This document shows, one piece after another, positions 13,401 to 25,698 of a DNA stretch of 64,000 bases. The DNA is from Onchocerca lupi. Lineage: Eukaryota; Nematoda; Chromadorea; Rhabditida; Onchocercidae. The stretch spans positions 62,001 through 126,000 of the forward strand of contig JAOVVO010000039.1 of NCBI GenBank assembly GCA_028564675.1, in the 5' to 3' direction. Under the pieces are notes generated by a model, which worked only from the letters and a program-made list of their open reading frames with translations, made no database searches and had not been told where the DNA came from. The first letter of the stretch is position 1. The number at the start of each line of letters is the position of its first letter. The position numbers were made by a program, and so were the translations under genes.

Positions 13401-16400
13401 GATAAAATGTCAGCAGTTAATGAAAGGCATCATGATTTTTGGCTCATTTCACTCAGATAGATGGATATGGCCACTCGATCGGTTAATTCATGACTATTTG
13501 ACTTGGGAAAGTATAGTAGTTGATAGTTTTCGATTATGATAAAACATACCTTTTGAACATATTTTCAGCTCAATTCAGATCGAAATTTTTTTCGATTTAG
13601 GTATTTTAATTACATCTAATAGTTGCTGCTATCATTATGTTATTATCAACAATATTCTCCATTTTCATACCGCTAATTTTTGCTATTTATGGATTCTGAT
13701 CTTTAATTTAGCTTTTACTGATTCTTTTGAAATTGAAAGTAGAATTCATTATATTTTATTCATTTTAAAACTGGAGTAGAACTGAAAAATTAAAAAAAAA
13801 ATAATTAAAAGAATTTCAGGAGAAATAATTTTAAAAAAAAGTACTGAAAGAAGTGATTAGCAATATTGACAATTAGTTCTGTTAAAAGATTTGGTCATAC
13901 TTACTAGTCCAAAGTATCAATTTGCCAAAACATATAATATGGTCAATGTTGCTTGGCTTACTACCCAGATTACCGTACTAACCTCCAAATGATATTATTT
14001 CATCGTAATGTTCCAATACTTTTATTTTAAAGTATTCCTTAAAATGAGCATCATCCAAAAGTATCAACTGATCAGAGAGATTCGCAACAAGAATTTATTG
14101 TGAAAACTATCTTTAATCTTTGGTCTTTATGTAACACATAAAAAAAAGAATTTATTCAAATTTCGACATTTTTTATGCTTCATTACACTTTCGCTGATGG
14201 TAATGGAATTGCTCAATATTTGCATTTGCTACTTGTTGGTTGGCCGACATATTTGTTAGTTGACATGAGAGGTCATTCCAGGGAGCAAACTTGGTCCTTA
14301 GAAGTGAAAGAGGAAATATGAGGTAGCTCTGGTGAAGTGTGCAGGTGGAGAATATGTAAGTTATATAACCAATATCCAAAATTTCGAATAGATTTAGCTT
14401 AAAAAAAATGTAAAGTATTTTAGTAATAATAACCAATAAACATCTGTCTATAAGTATAAATGCCATTCCGCGTATCACTAAAGGAAATTTCGTGGATTAA
14501 GCAACTTTCTGAACTGCAATTTCCGAAAAGATTCAGGAAAAGTTCCAGTAATCGATATTGAAAAGCGGAATTGATTTTTAGCATTTGATATCGGTTTTGA
14601 AATGAAATGACGAAATCCAAAGATGCTTCTTGAAATACCGTAATTGTAGAATTTTTTGATCATGCTACTACTGGCCATCTTTCTCATTTGACAATTAGTG
14701 GTTGTTCAGTCAAATAACCAGAACTTCTTAGTTTAGGAAATATTCTGAATGGACGTTTGAAGACACAATGTTTGCTTGCTTTCGATGCATATTTTCTGTA
14801 TTTTTAAGCCCAAACAATGTTTTTGATCCATTGTTCATCACTGACATTATTATCTTTTGACTTGGCTCTTTTTTCTAAATTTAAGCCCAATTCTTCTTAA
14901 CCTTGCATTTTTTGCCTTATCGTCTAACTTTTTTTGATGCCACTTAACTTCCTTTTCACTTTTAATAACAAATTTTTTCGATCATTTTACAAAATCATCA
15001 TTTCTGATCTCCCGACGTTTTCTGAACCAGAATTGTTGGGAAGAATTTAATGGCAATTTTCTCCTGTACAAAATAAAATATTCCAGGAATCGATATAGGT
15101 CCGAATTTCAATAATGCAAACGGGAAGGGAAGAAATGATTTTTAAATGGGAGCATAATTCATTAATGCTTAAGAAAATGCAAGGAAAAGAATTCGAAAAT
15201 ACGATATTCTGTCGGACCATCTACTATATGACACTTGAAACGTACATTACTTAAAATTTTTCCGAATTCTAAGTTTCAGAAAGCAGGATTTAAATTTTTG
15301 TTAGTTTTAATTACTTTTATAAGAGATTTGAAAATATTCTCCAAATACTTTCAACATATGTTTGCTACAATATGAATTTTTAAATAAATCGGCAATTCTA
15401 AAAATTCATTTCATTTACAAATATGATCATCTTTTCATTAACTTTATTTCTTTTTCATCTTGAATGAATAATTTGTATGCTATTGAAATTAACGGTTAAA
15501 ATTAGATGTTTCACTGTACAGTCGCTTTTTTCTTTTTTTTCTATGCATTTATGATTTAATTAACAGCAACTCATCTTTGAGAGAAAAATACGAACATGCG
15601 GAAGATTCGTCTTTGAAAATCTTATATCACTTCGAATGTTTGCAATCTGAAATCACTAAATTTTGTTTTTCTGTATCTTTTGAAAGCAATTCTTAGTCCT
15701 ACAAAAAAGTTTTTGTCCGCATAGCGGTAAAACGGCATGTCCTTAGTATAAACAAGACGGCAATACATCGTTGCATTATTACAAAAGACTCAACTTCAAG
15801 CGGGAATATATTCAAAGAATGATGTTGAATCGACAGATTTCAGTTCAATTTTCTTTCTTTTAGATTCCGAGCCTTGTTATCACAAAATATCTGTTATTAA
15901 TAATTATTGGTTTCGATTTCTGGATATGACTGAAATTCTTAGTGACATTGAATTCGCAATATATTGACTAAAAAGCTTTTGGAGTTTTTGACATGAAATT
16001 GAATTTGATTTATTGACGACAATTTTTTGCCAAATTAGCCTATAAGCTGTTGAAAATTTGCGAATATATCAGATGCTTTAGCTCGGAAGCAACTCAACTC
16101 CATCAATTTGGAATGAGAAAATCGTTCCCTGGGGAATGATTTTTGAGTCAATTTCAACTATTCATATGCAGCTTTCACTAAAATATTTCAATAATTCTGA
16201 TGTCTTAACAAATTTGTCTTTTCTGTATTGAATTCATGTCTTTAACCAGAAGATTTTTTGAAATAATTAAGGTTTGTTTTTTAGATGACAGAAAGTTATC
16301 AGATTTTCTAAATTCATTTTGATCATTTTGAATGTTCATAGATTTTTCGAACTGAAATCAAAACGAAAAGATCAATAAAAATTAATTTGAAATATCATCC

Positions 16401-17153
16401 TTTTTGGAAGTTCATTTATGATTCAGACTTTTTTATAGCATTCATTCGTGATTTCCTCAATTTATATCATTTTGGATCTTGGCTAAATTTTAAATTATTT
16501 CAAAGTGTTCGAAACTCTCAGTCAATCATAACAACAAAATAAGCAACAGTTGATTTTGAATTTCTAATTAACTACTTATAATTTCTATAAAAATTCTAAT
16601 ATTCAGTATTCATCCAATTATAGAATGCTAAGTGATTCTCAGCGTTCATTTTTTGCTAATTTGCGAGTTTCGAGAAATATTGTTAGAATTTTACTAGTGT
16701 AAGACAATGTATGAATTAATAAGCGGGTTCAAGTCTTAAAATTTGTTCATATTGATCTTACTATCATCAATAAAATGTTTCAAAGCTTAATTTTTTTCAC
16801 ACATTTCGTTTGATTCAACATTTGGACTTTATCTAAATTTTGGATATTTTGTTTTACGATAATTTTTCCAAACATTCTTACATTTACTTAACAAAATTGT
16901 TAATTTGTAGAATTCACCGCTGGCAGTAAAAAATCTAGCCCAAATAATCGGTCTATCTTCAAATATTTTCAACACGGAACAATCTGTAATTGAAATTAAT
17001 TACTTTAATTTCATTTATTATATGCTGATTCTACTAAATCCTCTTTGGAATATATTTAGTACTGCTAATTTTTTTTCAGGAATGTCCTACAAGCAGAATG
17101 AAAATAAGATAAATTATATTATTCGGAATGAATGAAGACAAAAATAAGCACAA
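4440..17153. other. Long gene-poor stretch
   Basis: About 12.7 kb of AT-rich DNA between the two membrane-protein paralogues. I see no multi-exon gene. Short open frames on both strands are mostly low-complexity. A slightly GC-richer island at about 8030-8350 has no long ORF, and a candidate small secreted ORF is listed separately at 12327-12557. No tRNA, CRISPR-like array or intact transposon was recognised. The stretch may contain long first introns or enhancers of flanking genes, but nothing in the sequence proves it. Confidence 0.5.
12327..12557 (-). CDS. Candidate small secreted protein or first exon (weak)
   Basis: A 76-codon ORF starting with a genuine ATG that directly follows an acceptor-like CACAG. 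The N-terminus looks like a signal peptide: basic K-R near residue 13, then hydrophobic ITFILLILLASG (about residues 15-26). The rest has no recognised motif. A donor-like CAG/GTGACC after about residue 38 would make it the first exon of a spliced gene, but I could not find a phase-compatible next exon. The frame is short and AT-rich, so chance is a real alternative. Confidence 0.22.
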   Translation of the reverse strand: MMNIDQLFCQSKRQITFILLILLASGEITNFAEQISVQVTNDQCYSIFNFMISHTNKTIDFHHYYVGTTTSITNCY

Positions 17154-20100
17154 ATGAAGTATATTGCATTCCTGGCTATCTTTTCAATCGCTGGAATGAT
17201 CTATCCGACAGCGATCGAAAGTTTCTTGGATGATCATCCGGATTCTTACTGGTTGGTAGCGGATGTAATGAATATCGAATGGCGAAAAGGATGCTTAACA
17301 ACTGCTGGTTGTGCGGAACCAAGGTTTCAAGTAACCAAAATGAATGTTGCCAATAATGAAGCTAATTCGATTAGCTGGCCTATCACACTCAAATTAGCTG
17401 AGGTAAACAATCGACCAAAGCTATTAATTGGTCAATTAATGGTAAATTGGTACTGCAGTATTTTCAAATCATCTTGTTATCTTTTCAATAGTTCGGATTT
17501 AATGCGTAATAAGTGCTATTATGGCGCAAAAATCGTAGCATAAATTAACTCAGCTCAAACAGAGAGGCTGTATGAAATTGCTGTAAAATAATTAACTGAT
17601 TCATTACGACTAACAAGGCATTCTCTATTTTATCAAGAAAGGTTAGAAATTTTCCAACTTGCAGTTGGTAGTCCTGAAAGTCATCCTTATTAACGAACAT
17701 TATGAATATGCTTTTTTAGAATCTTCACTGTGCTTTTCAAGATCTTGTGTCATGTCTGATATATCAACAGAGGTGAACTTTTCGGATTTACTATCAACTG
17801 TGTCATCAAACTCCTTTATAAGCTTAATAACAGGCTGAAGGGGTTCGTGACCAAATTTTATTGCGCTTAGAATATTTTCTTCAATTTCTGGATTCTTGAT
17901 TTTCCACAAAGCTTGTCTCATTTTAACTTTTTTGTCACTCTCATTTCAGCAAAGCATGAATTCGATCTTTTCATCTTTATCCAAAAAATTATTTGAAGAG
18001 TAACATTTGGAAATGCAGGAATCTAAAATTTTCGATCAGATGGTTCGGAATCAATTATGCAAATAGCGATATGAACACAATTTTGAAGCAAAAATAATTT
18101 TAAAAGTCTGTTTAATCATGCCCTCGATGAATGTGCTGTGTTTTCATGAACTTCAAAGGATGTTCGTTTCTTAGACCAAGAATGTATCCTAAGAAGTTGA
18201 CACATTTCTCTGTTACACTGATGGCCTACAGATAAAGCAGTAGTTTTAATCATTTCTACCATCAATAAATTAAATTAATCATCTTATCTTCAATAGGTAG
18301 AACCATAATTCCGTAATTAATCGTAATAACGACAAGGTAATCGTAATTCCCAGCCAATCTTAACTCTTCCATTGCTCTAATATTAGGTTAGATAAGACTA
18401 GACTGGAAAAAAGAACCTTTTTATCATCAAGCGATTAGCCATCTAAGATAAACGTGTAGTTGGAATATTATAATAATAATAATGAGAATTGTATTCTTAT
18501 CGAGCAAAGTTTCACTGACGTCATCCGAACATCAGGGTTCCAGATGTCGTATAATTCTTAAATTATATGCAATCAGTTTTTTTCTACTTTATTGAAAGGT
18601 TTAAATTTATATTTCGCTTATTTGATGGCAAAATTTCAAAAATGATTATGTTATTTGTATAAATTTATTGATTTTCAAAAATATAGTTCTTTAAACGCAT
18701 AAAGAACCATCAAATTTCAAGCACTATAAAGCACTTCAGGCCTTTGCGAATGTCTTTAAAATATGATTATAATTCACAAAACATCGAAATTCAATTTGTG
18801 AACTGAATTGAATACGAATTGCTCCCTTGTGCTTTAGCATCTTTTACAGCTTTAACAGCATCTGTTTCAGAAATTTTGGCTTTGATGCTAAAAATTACGA
18901 TTTTTTTCACTTAGAATAATGCGAAAAACCAACGACTTTTGATTTCTACACAAAATGAAATATGATGCGCAATATAATTTCTTCTGAACTTTTTTGACTC
19001 TCATAAAAACAGATCCGAATTTCAGACAACTAATTTCAATTAATTTAAAATAGAAATGGTATCAAATAAATAATAATTGTCATTTTCATTAGAAAAAATT
19101 TTTCTTCTTTCATTGCAAAATGTTACATTTTGCGGGAGAAATTTTGCAGAAAACTTCTCATTCATTCATATCACATTGGATTTCAAGAAGTGTTAGCGAT
19201 ATTGTCTTGAAATGTGAAGTGACTGGCTTAGATCCAACGTACGGATTTCCGAGAATATGCGATACAACTCCTTCCAAGCGCATTTTTGACGATGAGGTTC
19301 TCGTAAATAACTTCAACCAACAGCAATGTCAACCAGAGTTTCGAAGCTTAAATTAGAAATCTCACTTTCAATATTTTCATCATAATTGATTAGTTTCCTG
19401 AATTTGAAAAAAAATTCCAATTCCAAATTTTCGCAAATATATCATTCGAGAATCTATTTATAGAACGATGATCTAGAACGCCTCAGGAAGCAGCAATATT
19501 CGAGCAATGGGAAACTTCTTATAGAGGTCAAAGGGAAGTGTTTTAATGCATCACTTGCTGCACAGAAATACGATCGTTGTCCAACTTGTGTCGAACACCG
19601 CAGTATTGCTGTCGTTGAACAGGTAACTCTCTTCTATCCAAGATTTATTGATAGCATTCGGTAGAAATAAAATCTGTGCTTCTTAAAGATGAATTCGAAT
19701 TATCGATTTATTCGCAACTAAAAGTGAATCATAGAAAATATTGGAAATTATGAAATAATTTTTTTGACCTTTGATAATATACGACATGATTTTCAACAAT
19801 TTTAGTATACTGAACCAGAAGTGAACAATGGCTTCTTCCATCATCTCAACGGCGATAGCCAATTTCTATATGCAGTGGTGATCTTATCAGGTTTTGCGGT
19901 TATTTTGACGACAGGATTTGCTTGCCTACTGATTGCTTATCTACATCAGAAGCATGAGTTGAATTTATCAATGTCCAAGCAACTTTTACATTCGGAACCA
20001 TTAAATAGCACACAATCGTTACGTTTGTGTGAGGATGACTCGAGGTGATTACTTTTCCAGATGATAGCAATCATTATTTTGATCATTCATAATTCGAAAT

Positions 20101-20336
20101 TATCAAGCCCTCGTGATAATTTCAGATACGATATACCATGGGAGCAGATTCCAGCAACATTTCGGCGATCACCGTACCGAAGTTTAAAAACTAAAAATGG
20201 TTTTACACCGACATCATCATCAGTAACGGGCCCGATAGCAGATGTCATGGCATTAGCTCGACCGGACTGTCAGAAAACTTCACCAAATTCTTCGTTTGGT
20301 ACTGAACTTCATGATAGCGGTTTAGAATCTGTTTAA
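17154..20336 (+). CDS. Predicted type I membrane protein, paralogue 2 (family not recognised)
   Basis: Five exons: 17154-17402, 19150-19296, 19464-19622, 19806-20044, 20126-20336; every junction keeps frame and the product is about 334 aa. A signal peptide (residues 1-21, MKYIAFLAIFSIAGMIYPTA) leads into a cysteine-bearing ectodomain with KGCLTTAGCA, YGFPRICD, GKCFNA and CPTC. One membrane helix (about 195-221, ending in CLLIAYL) precedes a cytoplasmic tail of roughly 110 residues, including a YDIPWEQIP stretch and many Ser/Thr. Exon 2 is 147 nt, as in paralogue 1 at 1937, and splice phases match. Intron retention after exon 4 would end the protein at once (TGA), as in paralogue 1 (TAG). Intron 1 (1.75 kb) hosts an antisense bacterial pnp fragment. 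The layout suggests a surface receptor or adhesion protein; that is inference only. Confidence 0.8.
17700..17921 (-). pseudogene. Wolbachia-type polynucleotide phosphorylase (pnp) fragment
   Basis: A 73-codon open piece whose centre reads ILSAIKFGHEPLQPVIKLI, followed by KEF and a charged linker. This is the characteristic stretch of bacterial PNPase after the first catalytic part of the second RNase PH domain (consensus A-x-x-FGH-x-x-x-Q-x-x-I). Only about a tenth of the enzyme is present; stops bracket it on both sides and no start, KH or S1 domain follows, so it cannot be functional. It lies antisense inside intron 1 of the membrane-protein gene. A gene-sized bacterial contaminant would continue in frame and be flanked by bacterial genes, which is not the case. 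Origin from Wolbachia rather than another alphaproteobacterium is inferred from the filarial setting. Confidence 0.7.
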
Positions 20337-22537
20337 TATATCTATCTGCATCCGTCCCTATGATTCTTATACTTTAATATCACTGGATGTAGTTGGACTA
20401 TTGAAGTATGACACAGAAAAGAATCAATTCATAAATTTTAATTCAAAAATGAAAAGATATAAATTGTTAATTCTCCACTCGATTTTTAAAGCATTGCTAT
20501 ATGGGAAATTATTGTTTTTCAAAATATTTATAACATTTTCATAAAATATATTCATTAAGAAATCGTTGCTCTTATATTTTTGTTCACTATTTAAATGTTC
20601 AACTCTGGTATTATTCCGTAGGTTGTCATTTAAATATTAATTTCAACTATCGATTTTCTAAAAAAAATTTTATTATTCTCTCCCAGACTAATTTCTTGAA
20701 TTCTATTTCATTAATGAGGCCAGGATTTCATATCTTTCCTATTTTGGTCTCGTTCGAAAAAAAAAATTCAAGATTCTTACTTCAATAGTTCGCGACGCAA
20801 AAATAATTAATCACTCGAAGGATGGTAGATCTCAGAAACAAGCTAAACATTTCAATGAAAGAGTTATATGACAGCATCAACATGAATTACAATAGAATGG
20901 TTCATAAGAAATGACAAAATTTTAGAGAAGGAAATTGAATTCTTATCAAATTGCAAGCAAAATAAAACTTCTTGTCTTAATGTTTGTTTTTTCTGGAATA
21001 CAAACCACTTCTCAAAATCATCATAAGACTTTATTCATTCGAGCAACTCCTAAGTGAAAATTAGTTGCTATTGACTTTGTATTCAGTTACAATTCGATTT
21101 TATTCGAGAATATCAACAGATGAGAACAATTTCTTCACACTTGTTAAAAAAATCCCAGTCATGAATTTGTGTGTTGCTTTGAATAGCTTCCTTCATTTAA
21201 GTGTCATTACCAGAAAAAAACTTCGGGCTTACTTTATTTCTTGTTCAAGTTTCATCACATAGACCTTATGAAGGTACTGAAATAATGCTTCATTTAAATG
21301 TAATACGATGACATATCTGAAAATGTCTACGATTCGTCTCATATGACACTTTGATGTCCACTAATTGCAAAATTAGCAATTTTCATTTTTAAGTACAATT
21401 TTTTCAAATTTTTCGTTTTTTTTTTCCAGTCTGATATATATGAATACTGAGAGAGAAAAAAAGCAATACTTTTGTGTTCTTCATAGAAGCAAAATATTTT
21501 TGTTCTTTCTTTGAACAAAAATTTCCTGAAATCTGCGTCAATACATTTGATTGATTGAATGATTCGTTTAAATGTCTTGTACCAATCTATAGTTATTTTA
21601 CATAATTTCTTTTGTGATAAGCGTAGTAAAGATAGATAAGAATGCGTTGATATTGTTAGAAGTATTGGAAATTAATTGCTTCCAATGACCTCACTTCGAA
21701 TATGTCATTTATTTCGTGAAATCCATTATGCGCTGTTCATTTCTGTTTCTCGATTTCGATTTTCGAACTTCACATTGTCCCTTAATTTGAACTTCATCTT
21801 GTCCCTTACGAATATATATTTTATACTTGAAACAGACAATACATATATATATATATGCTGAAGGCTTTTCAATTGAAACTGATTAATTAAAAAATCGACG
21901 AAACAAAATAAATTCAAGAAAAAAAAGAAAATGAGTTCTTACATTGAAAAGGCTAATTAATTTCACAAATCATTTACCTGAGATCAGAATGCTTTCATTC
22001 ATCAGTTAATTTGATTTTTCAAAATTCAAGCAATTTATAATGACAAAAGAAAATATTTGGTATCGATATCATTCATTGCATAGTTAATCTCGAAAAGTGA
22101 ATTTTAAATAAATCTTTCTGTAAGAGAATCAATCACTGATGATACTAATCACATTGATCTGCTTTAACAGTTATTTCTTTTCTTGATCTCTTCTTAGCAT
22201 TTTACAGTTAATTGTATAAATCTTCATATTTCAAATTTAATTTTGTATAAAACACTAAATTATCAATGCATTGATTTTATTCGCTTAATTAAATTTAAAG
22301 AATCCTAAGGTAATTAGTAAGGCGATGATTCACAAAAAAATCCAACTCATGACTTATGTTCTTATGGTATACGGTGCTGTTCATAAATTATTTATTAATC
22401 AATATTTCTGCTTGATAAAAAATCTGAATCCTTCCATTGCAGTTTTTGTTCTTTTTTTTCGCGATTGCCACAAAATATACAGAAAAAAAAAGAGAAAAAT
22501 TGAATCAATCAATTTTGATACTTGTAAAAATCTGGGA
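20337..22537. other. Intergenic, downstream of paralogue 2
   Basis: AT-rich 3' UTR and intergenic DNA. It includes a short TA microsatellite near 21840-21856. Open frames at 21065-21262 and 21676-21861 are F/L/S-rich and show no motif. Nothing else recognised. Confidence 0.5.
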
Positions 22538-22645
22538 TCAATCATTAGCATTCATCACAATTTTTTCAGTTTTTGGTATTTGCATGATTGATTTATAACC
22601 AAACTGTTCTTTTAAGTTCGCAACTACAGTATCTAAATAAACCTT
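22538..22645 (-). pseudogene. Wolbachia-type ribosomal protein L5 (rplE) N-terminal fragment
   Basis: About 35 codons match the start of bacterial uL5. The order is a Tyr-x-x-x-Val-Val segment, then LKEQFGYKSIMQIPKTEKIV. This fits the uL5 pattern of a Phe-x-Tyr, a Ser-[Ile/Val]-Met-Gln-[Ile/Val]-Pro core and a following Lys-Ile/Val. After the next Asn the frame stops, so the glycine-rich loop and the rest of L5 (about 140 residues) are missing. The frame stays open on the N-terminal side to about 22843 but is not L5-like there. The source is inferred to be Wolbachia because eukaryotic cytosolic L5/L11 proteins differ here and I know of no animal mitochondrial uL5. It is a dead fragment. Confidence 0.62.
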
Positions 22646-25600
22646 TGCGACTGCAAAGTGACTTTTTGTACGTGATACTGTATTTTTCAGTATATGAACG
22701 AAAATATAAAAAGTGGTAATACCATTAAATTGTTTGTATTGACTAACTATTTTGGCACTTTGTTTCAATGAATTTTTTGAAACAAAAGCAAAACAAATAA
22801 GTTGATTTTCAGTCTTGCGGGAAACAAAGACTGAGAACATCAAAACATATTTTTACAAAACTTGCACGTTTTCGTTCAGTATGGCCAACTTTAAGGCCAA
22901 TCAGTGTTAGGTTTCTCCAAGAAAGTCGATGAAAAAGCAGTGTCGAAATTCTAATGTGTTCAAATATGTGTGTTTTCAACTTGGATCATGAATCATAGAT
23001 CAGAAATTTAAGATAAATCTGAATAAATCTATAACACTTTTCCAAAGAAAGTTGTTCAATTAGTTGAATCCAGTCAGTGTGTTTAATAATACAGTTGAAG
23101 TGCATTTTTCAGTTTGAAAGAGTTTGTGTGAAGATTTTAGGAAACAAAACACAAATCTGTTCCTTTATCATGTAAAGAGATCTTAGAGCAATGGGCCAAC
23201 AACTTTTACCCTCCGTCGTCTGGGAATTATTGCTTCTGGATTCCATCTTTAAATATATCAAAATTCAATTATTCCAGTAGCGATTTATCCAGCTGATAAT
23301 TTACTTGAACTTTGTTTATATATATTTCAATTGTTTATTTTGATATTTATGAAGTTTGCTTTCACGCTTACCTATTGTTTATTTGTTCATTTATCGATTC
23401 ATCTTATTTTTATTCCTTAACACTTTATCTGATTCGATCAGTCGATAGTGTTATAGAATTCAAGGAGAATTATTATATTATGGATGTCATTTAAAGTTTT
23501 GTATAGTATAATCTATCCTTATTTGCAACAATATTTCAGTCAGATATTTTCGAACTATTGTGTTATTTATTTGACTTTACCCAATAATAGTATTGTGCTT
23601 TAAAAAACAGCTCAAAAAAATTGTCTTATTTTTCATGTATGTTAATTTTCGATAATAGGTTGTGCAAAGGAATTTGTACTTTTAGTTTATTCGATTATTC
23701 GAGAGTTTCGCTGTGTAAAAGGTTGCTTAATTTTCATCTTGAAAATCCATGATCGTCACCACTTTCAGCAGTGATATGGCATTTTAATGATGAAAAGTAT
23801 GATATTAACAATAGTTAAATAGATATGTCATCGGACTATAGCATTCGATTTCATTTTCAAATATACAAAATTTTTAGAGACTTTTTGCTTGAAATTTATT
23901 GATTAATTGATTTTTTTTACTTATAGTTTTTATCATTGATCTTATTTCATGTCATCACTAACTATTTTGACTAATATCAGTATTGTTAATGTGATTGTTG
24001 TTAATATTATTGACATAATAATTCGTTAATGCAATTTTAACCATAGTTATTACTTAATCGCTATGTAATTTAGGCTTACAACAAATAAAAGATGAGATTT
24101 CATTACTTTTGTTTACAAACATCGACTCATGCAACAATACGTAATAACATTTGAGGCGATTCGCGAACAGAATCAATTATTCACTCCAGTTAACAACCTA
24201 TTCAAATATGTATCAAACACATAATACATAAATAGTATTACATAGAAATACATGTCATTTGATACGGCTTCTGCATAGTTTGCATAATGTCGATAGTTAT
24301 TTCATTTGTGAATTTCATTCGCTTTTAAAAATTCAAATTTAGAATAGGACAAGTAGACTTTTGGCACCATTTTGTTTTATTTTGATTAGCTGATTTTTAT
24401 TTTGATTTAAAATGTCATATATTCTTGGTCATTTTACTTAAGTTTAACTTATTCCATCTGTTATGAAACAATTATGATATACAGTTTCATTTAAAATAAA
24501 TTGAAATGATTCAAAATTATTCAATTTCATTCATTAAAAAAAAAGTTAGGACTGTGGGCGGTCTATTATTAATTCGCATGCATTGTCTGATGAAATTACG
24601 ACTGTCTTCTACTTCAGAAGTCATCAAGCACACTTGTTCCTCTGATCCGATCTTAAAATAATGAGAACAGTGGGCGACTGAATGGCGTTTTAATCTTTTA
24701 ACAACAAAAAAACTTAATTTTCTAATTTTTTATGCAAGTCGGAAGCAAAACATTATGCGTTTGAATGACCAGATGGTTGCATTCATTGCTTCGCATCTTA
24801 AATTATGAAGCTTTATGCCTTTTTCAATTTATCAAATTTTACTGAAACATCTTTTAAGCTTCAAAATATGTATTTTTCTTCTAATGCTTTACGAATTAAA
24901 CAATTCTGTTGGGAAATTGAAGTGTAATGATTTATTATTTTTCAAATTAAAGCTGAAGTTTAAATTTCAAACGTCAAAAGTTTCAGTAGTCGAAGAAAAA
25001 ATGATAGAAAACACTCCTGGAAAGCTTTTTTCGCTTTATTCCTGAGAATTCCTGCATCATTTTATGAGAGGAAAAATAATTATTCATATGATTATATATG
25101 ATGGACAATATTATGGCTCCATTATTGGTAATTTATTGGGATATATCCCAACTAATCTGTCCTTTTGAATAATTCCATCATGAAAATATCGGTCATTCGA
25201 CTGGTGCAATCTTTTTAATTCATCAGTTATGTGATTATTAGATGCCGAATTTTATTGCATTGATGAAGTTCTTTGCCCATAAAGCAATTCCTGTGCTTAT
25301 TATAATTGATTATTTTCACAAAAAAAAAATTCCCCGCTATTAATATTGAGCACTGCTTTAAAAAATTCCTCCTTAGAACGCGTACTTTTGAACAGGTGTT
25401 TATTTTTTACCAATAAGGCACTGCTCTTGGAAAAACTATCAAAAAACTATTTATTGTATAATATTTAAATTGTTTCGCTTTATATAATACCGTAACTCAC
25501 TCCAATTCTGCATTCGTATGAAACATTCTTCCGGAAAAACTAATTGCTATAATATTGAACCGGTCTGACTTTTGTCTAATCATTTCTTCTCGTAATTCAA

Positions 25601-25698
25601 TTTCTTTCGAGTAAACTGATTGATGGGACAGATTTTTCTGGCGAATTAAATTTTCAGGATTAAGATACAAATGGCATCCTGTGTGGTGAAATAAGAGA
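22646..25698. other. Intergenic, upstream of the SBSPON-type gene
   Basis: AT-rich DNA with no recognisable exon. The open frame continuing left-to-right from the rplE piece (to about 22843, minus strand) and short frames at 23312-23494 and 24815-25045 have no family signature. The promoter of the gene at 25699 should lie at the right end. Confidence 0.5.

Noticed and set aside
14420..14687. Overlapping minus-strand ORFs near a genuine ATG
   Set aside because: Low-complexity Ser/Phe/Arg composition, overlap in two frames, no motif or splice partner.
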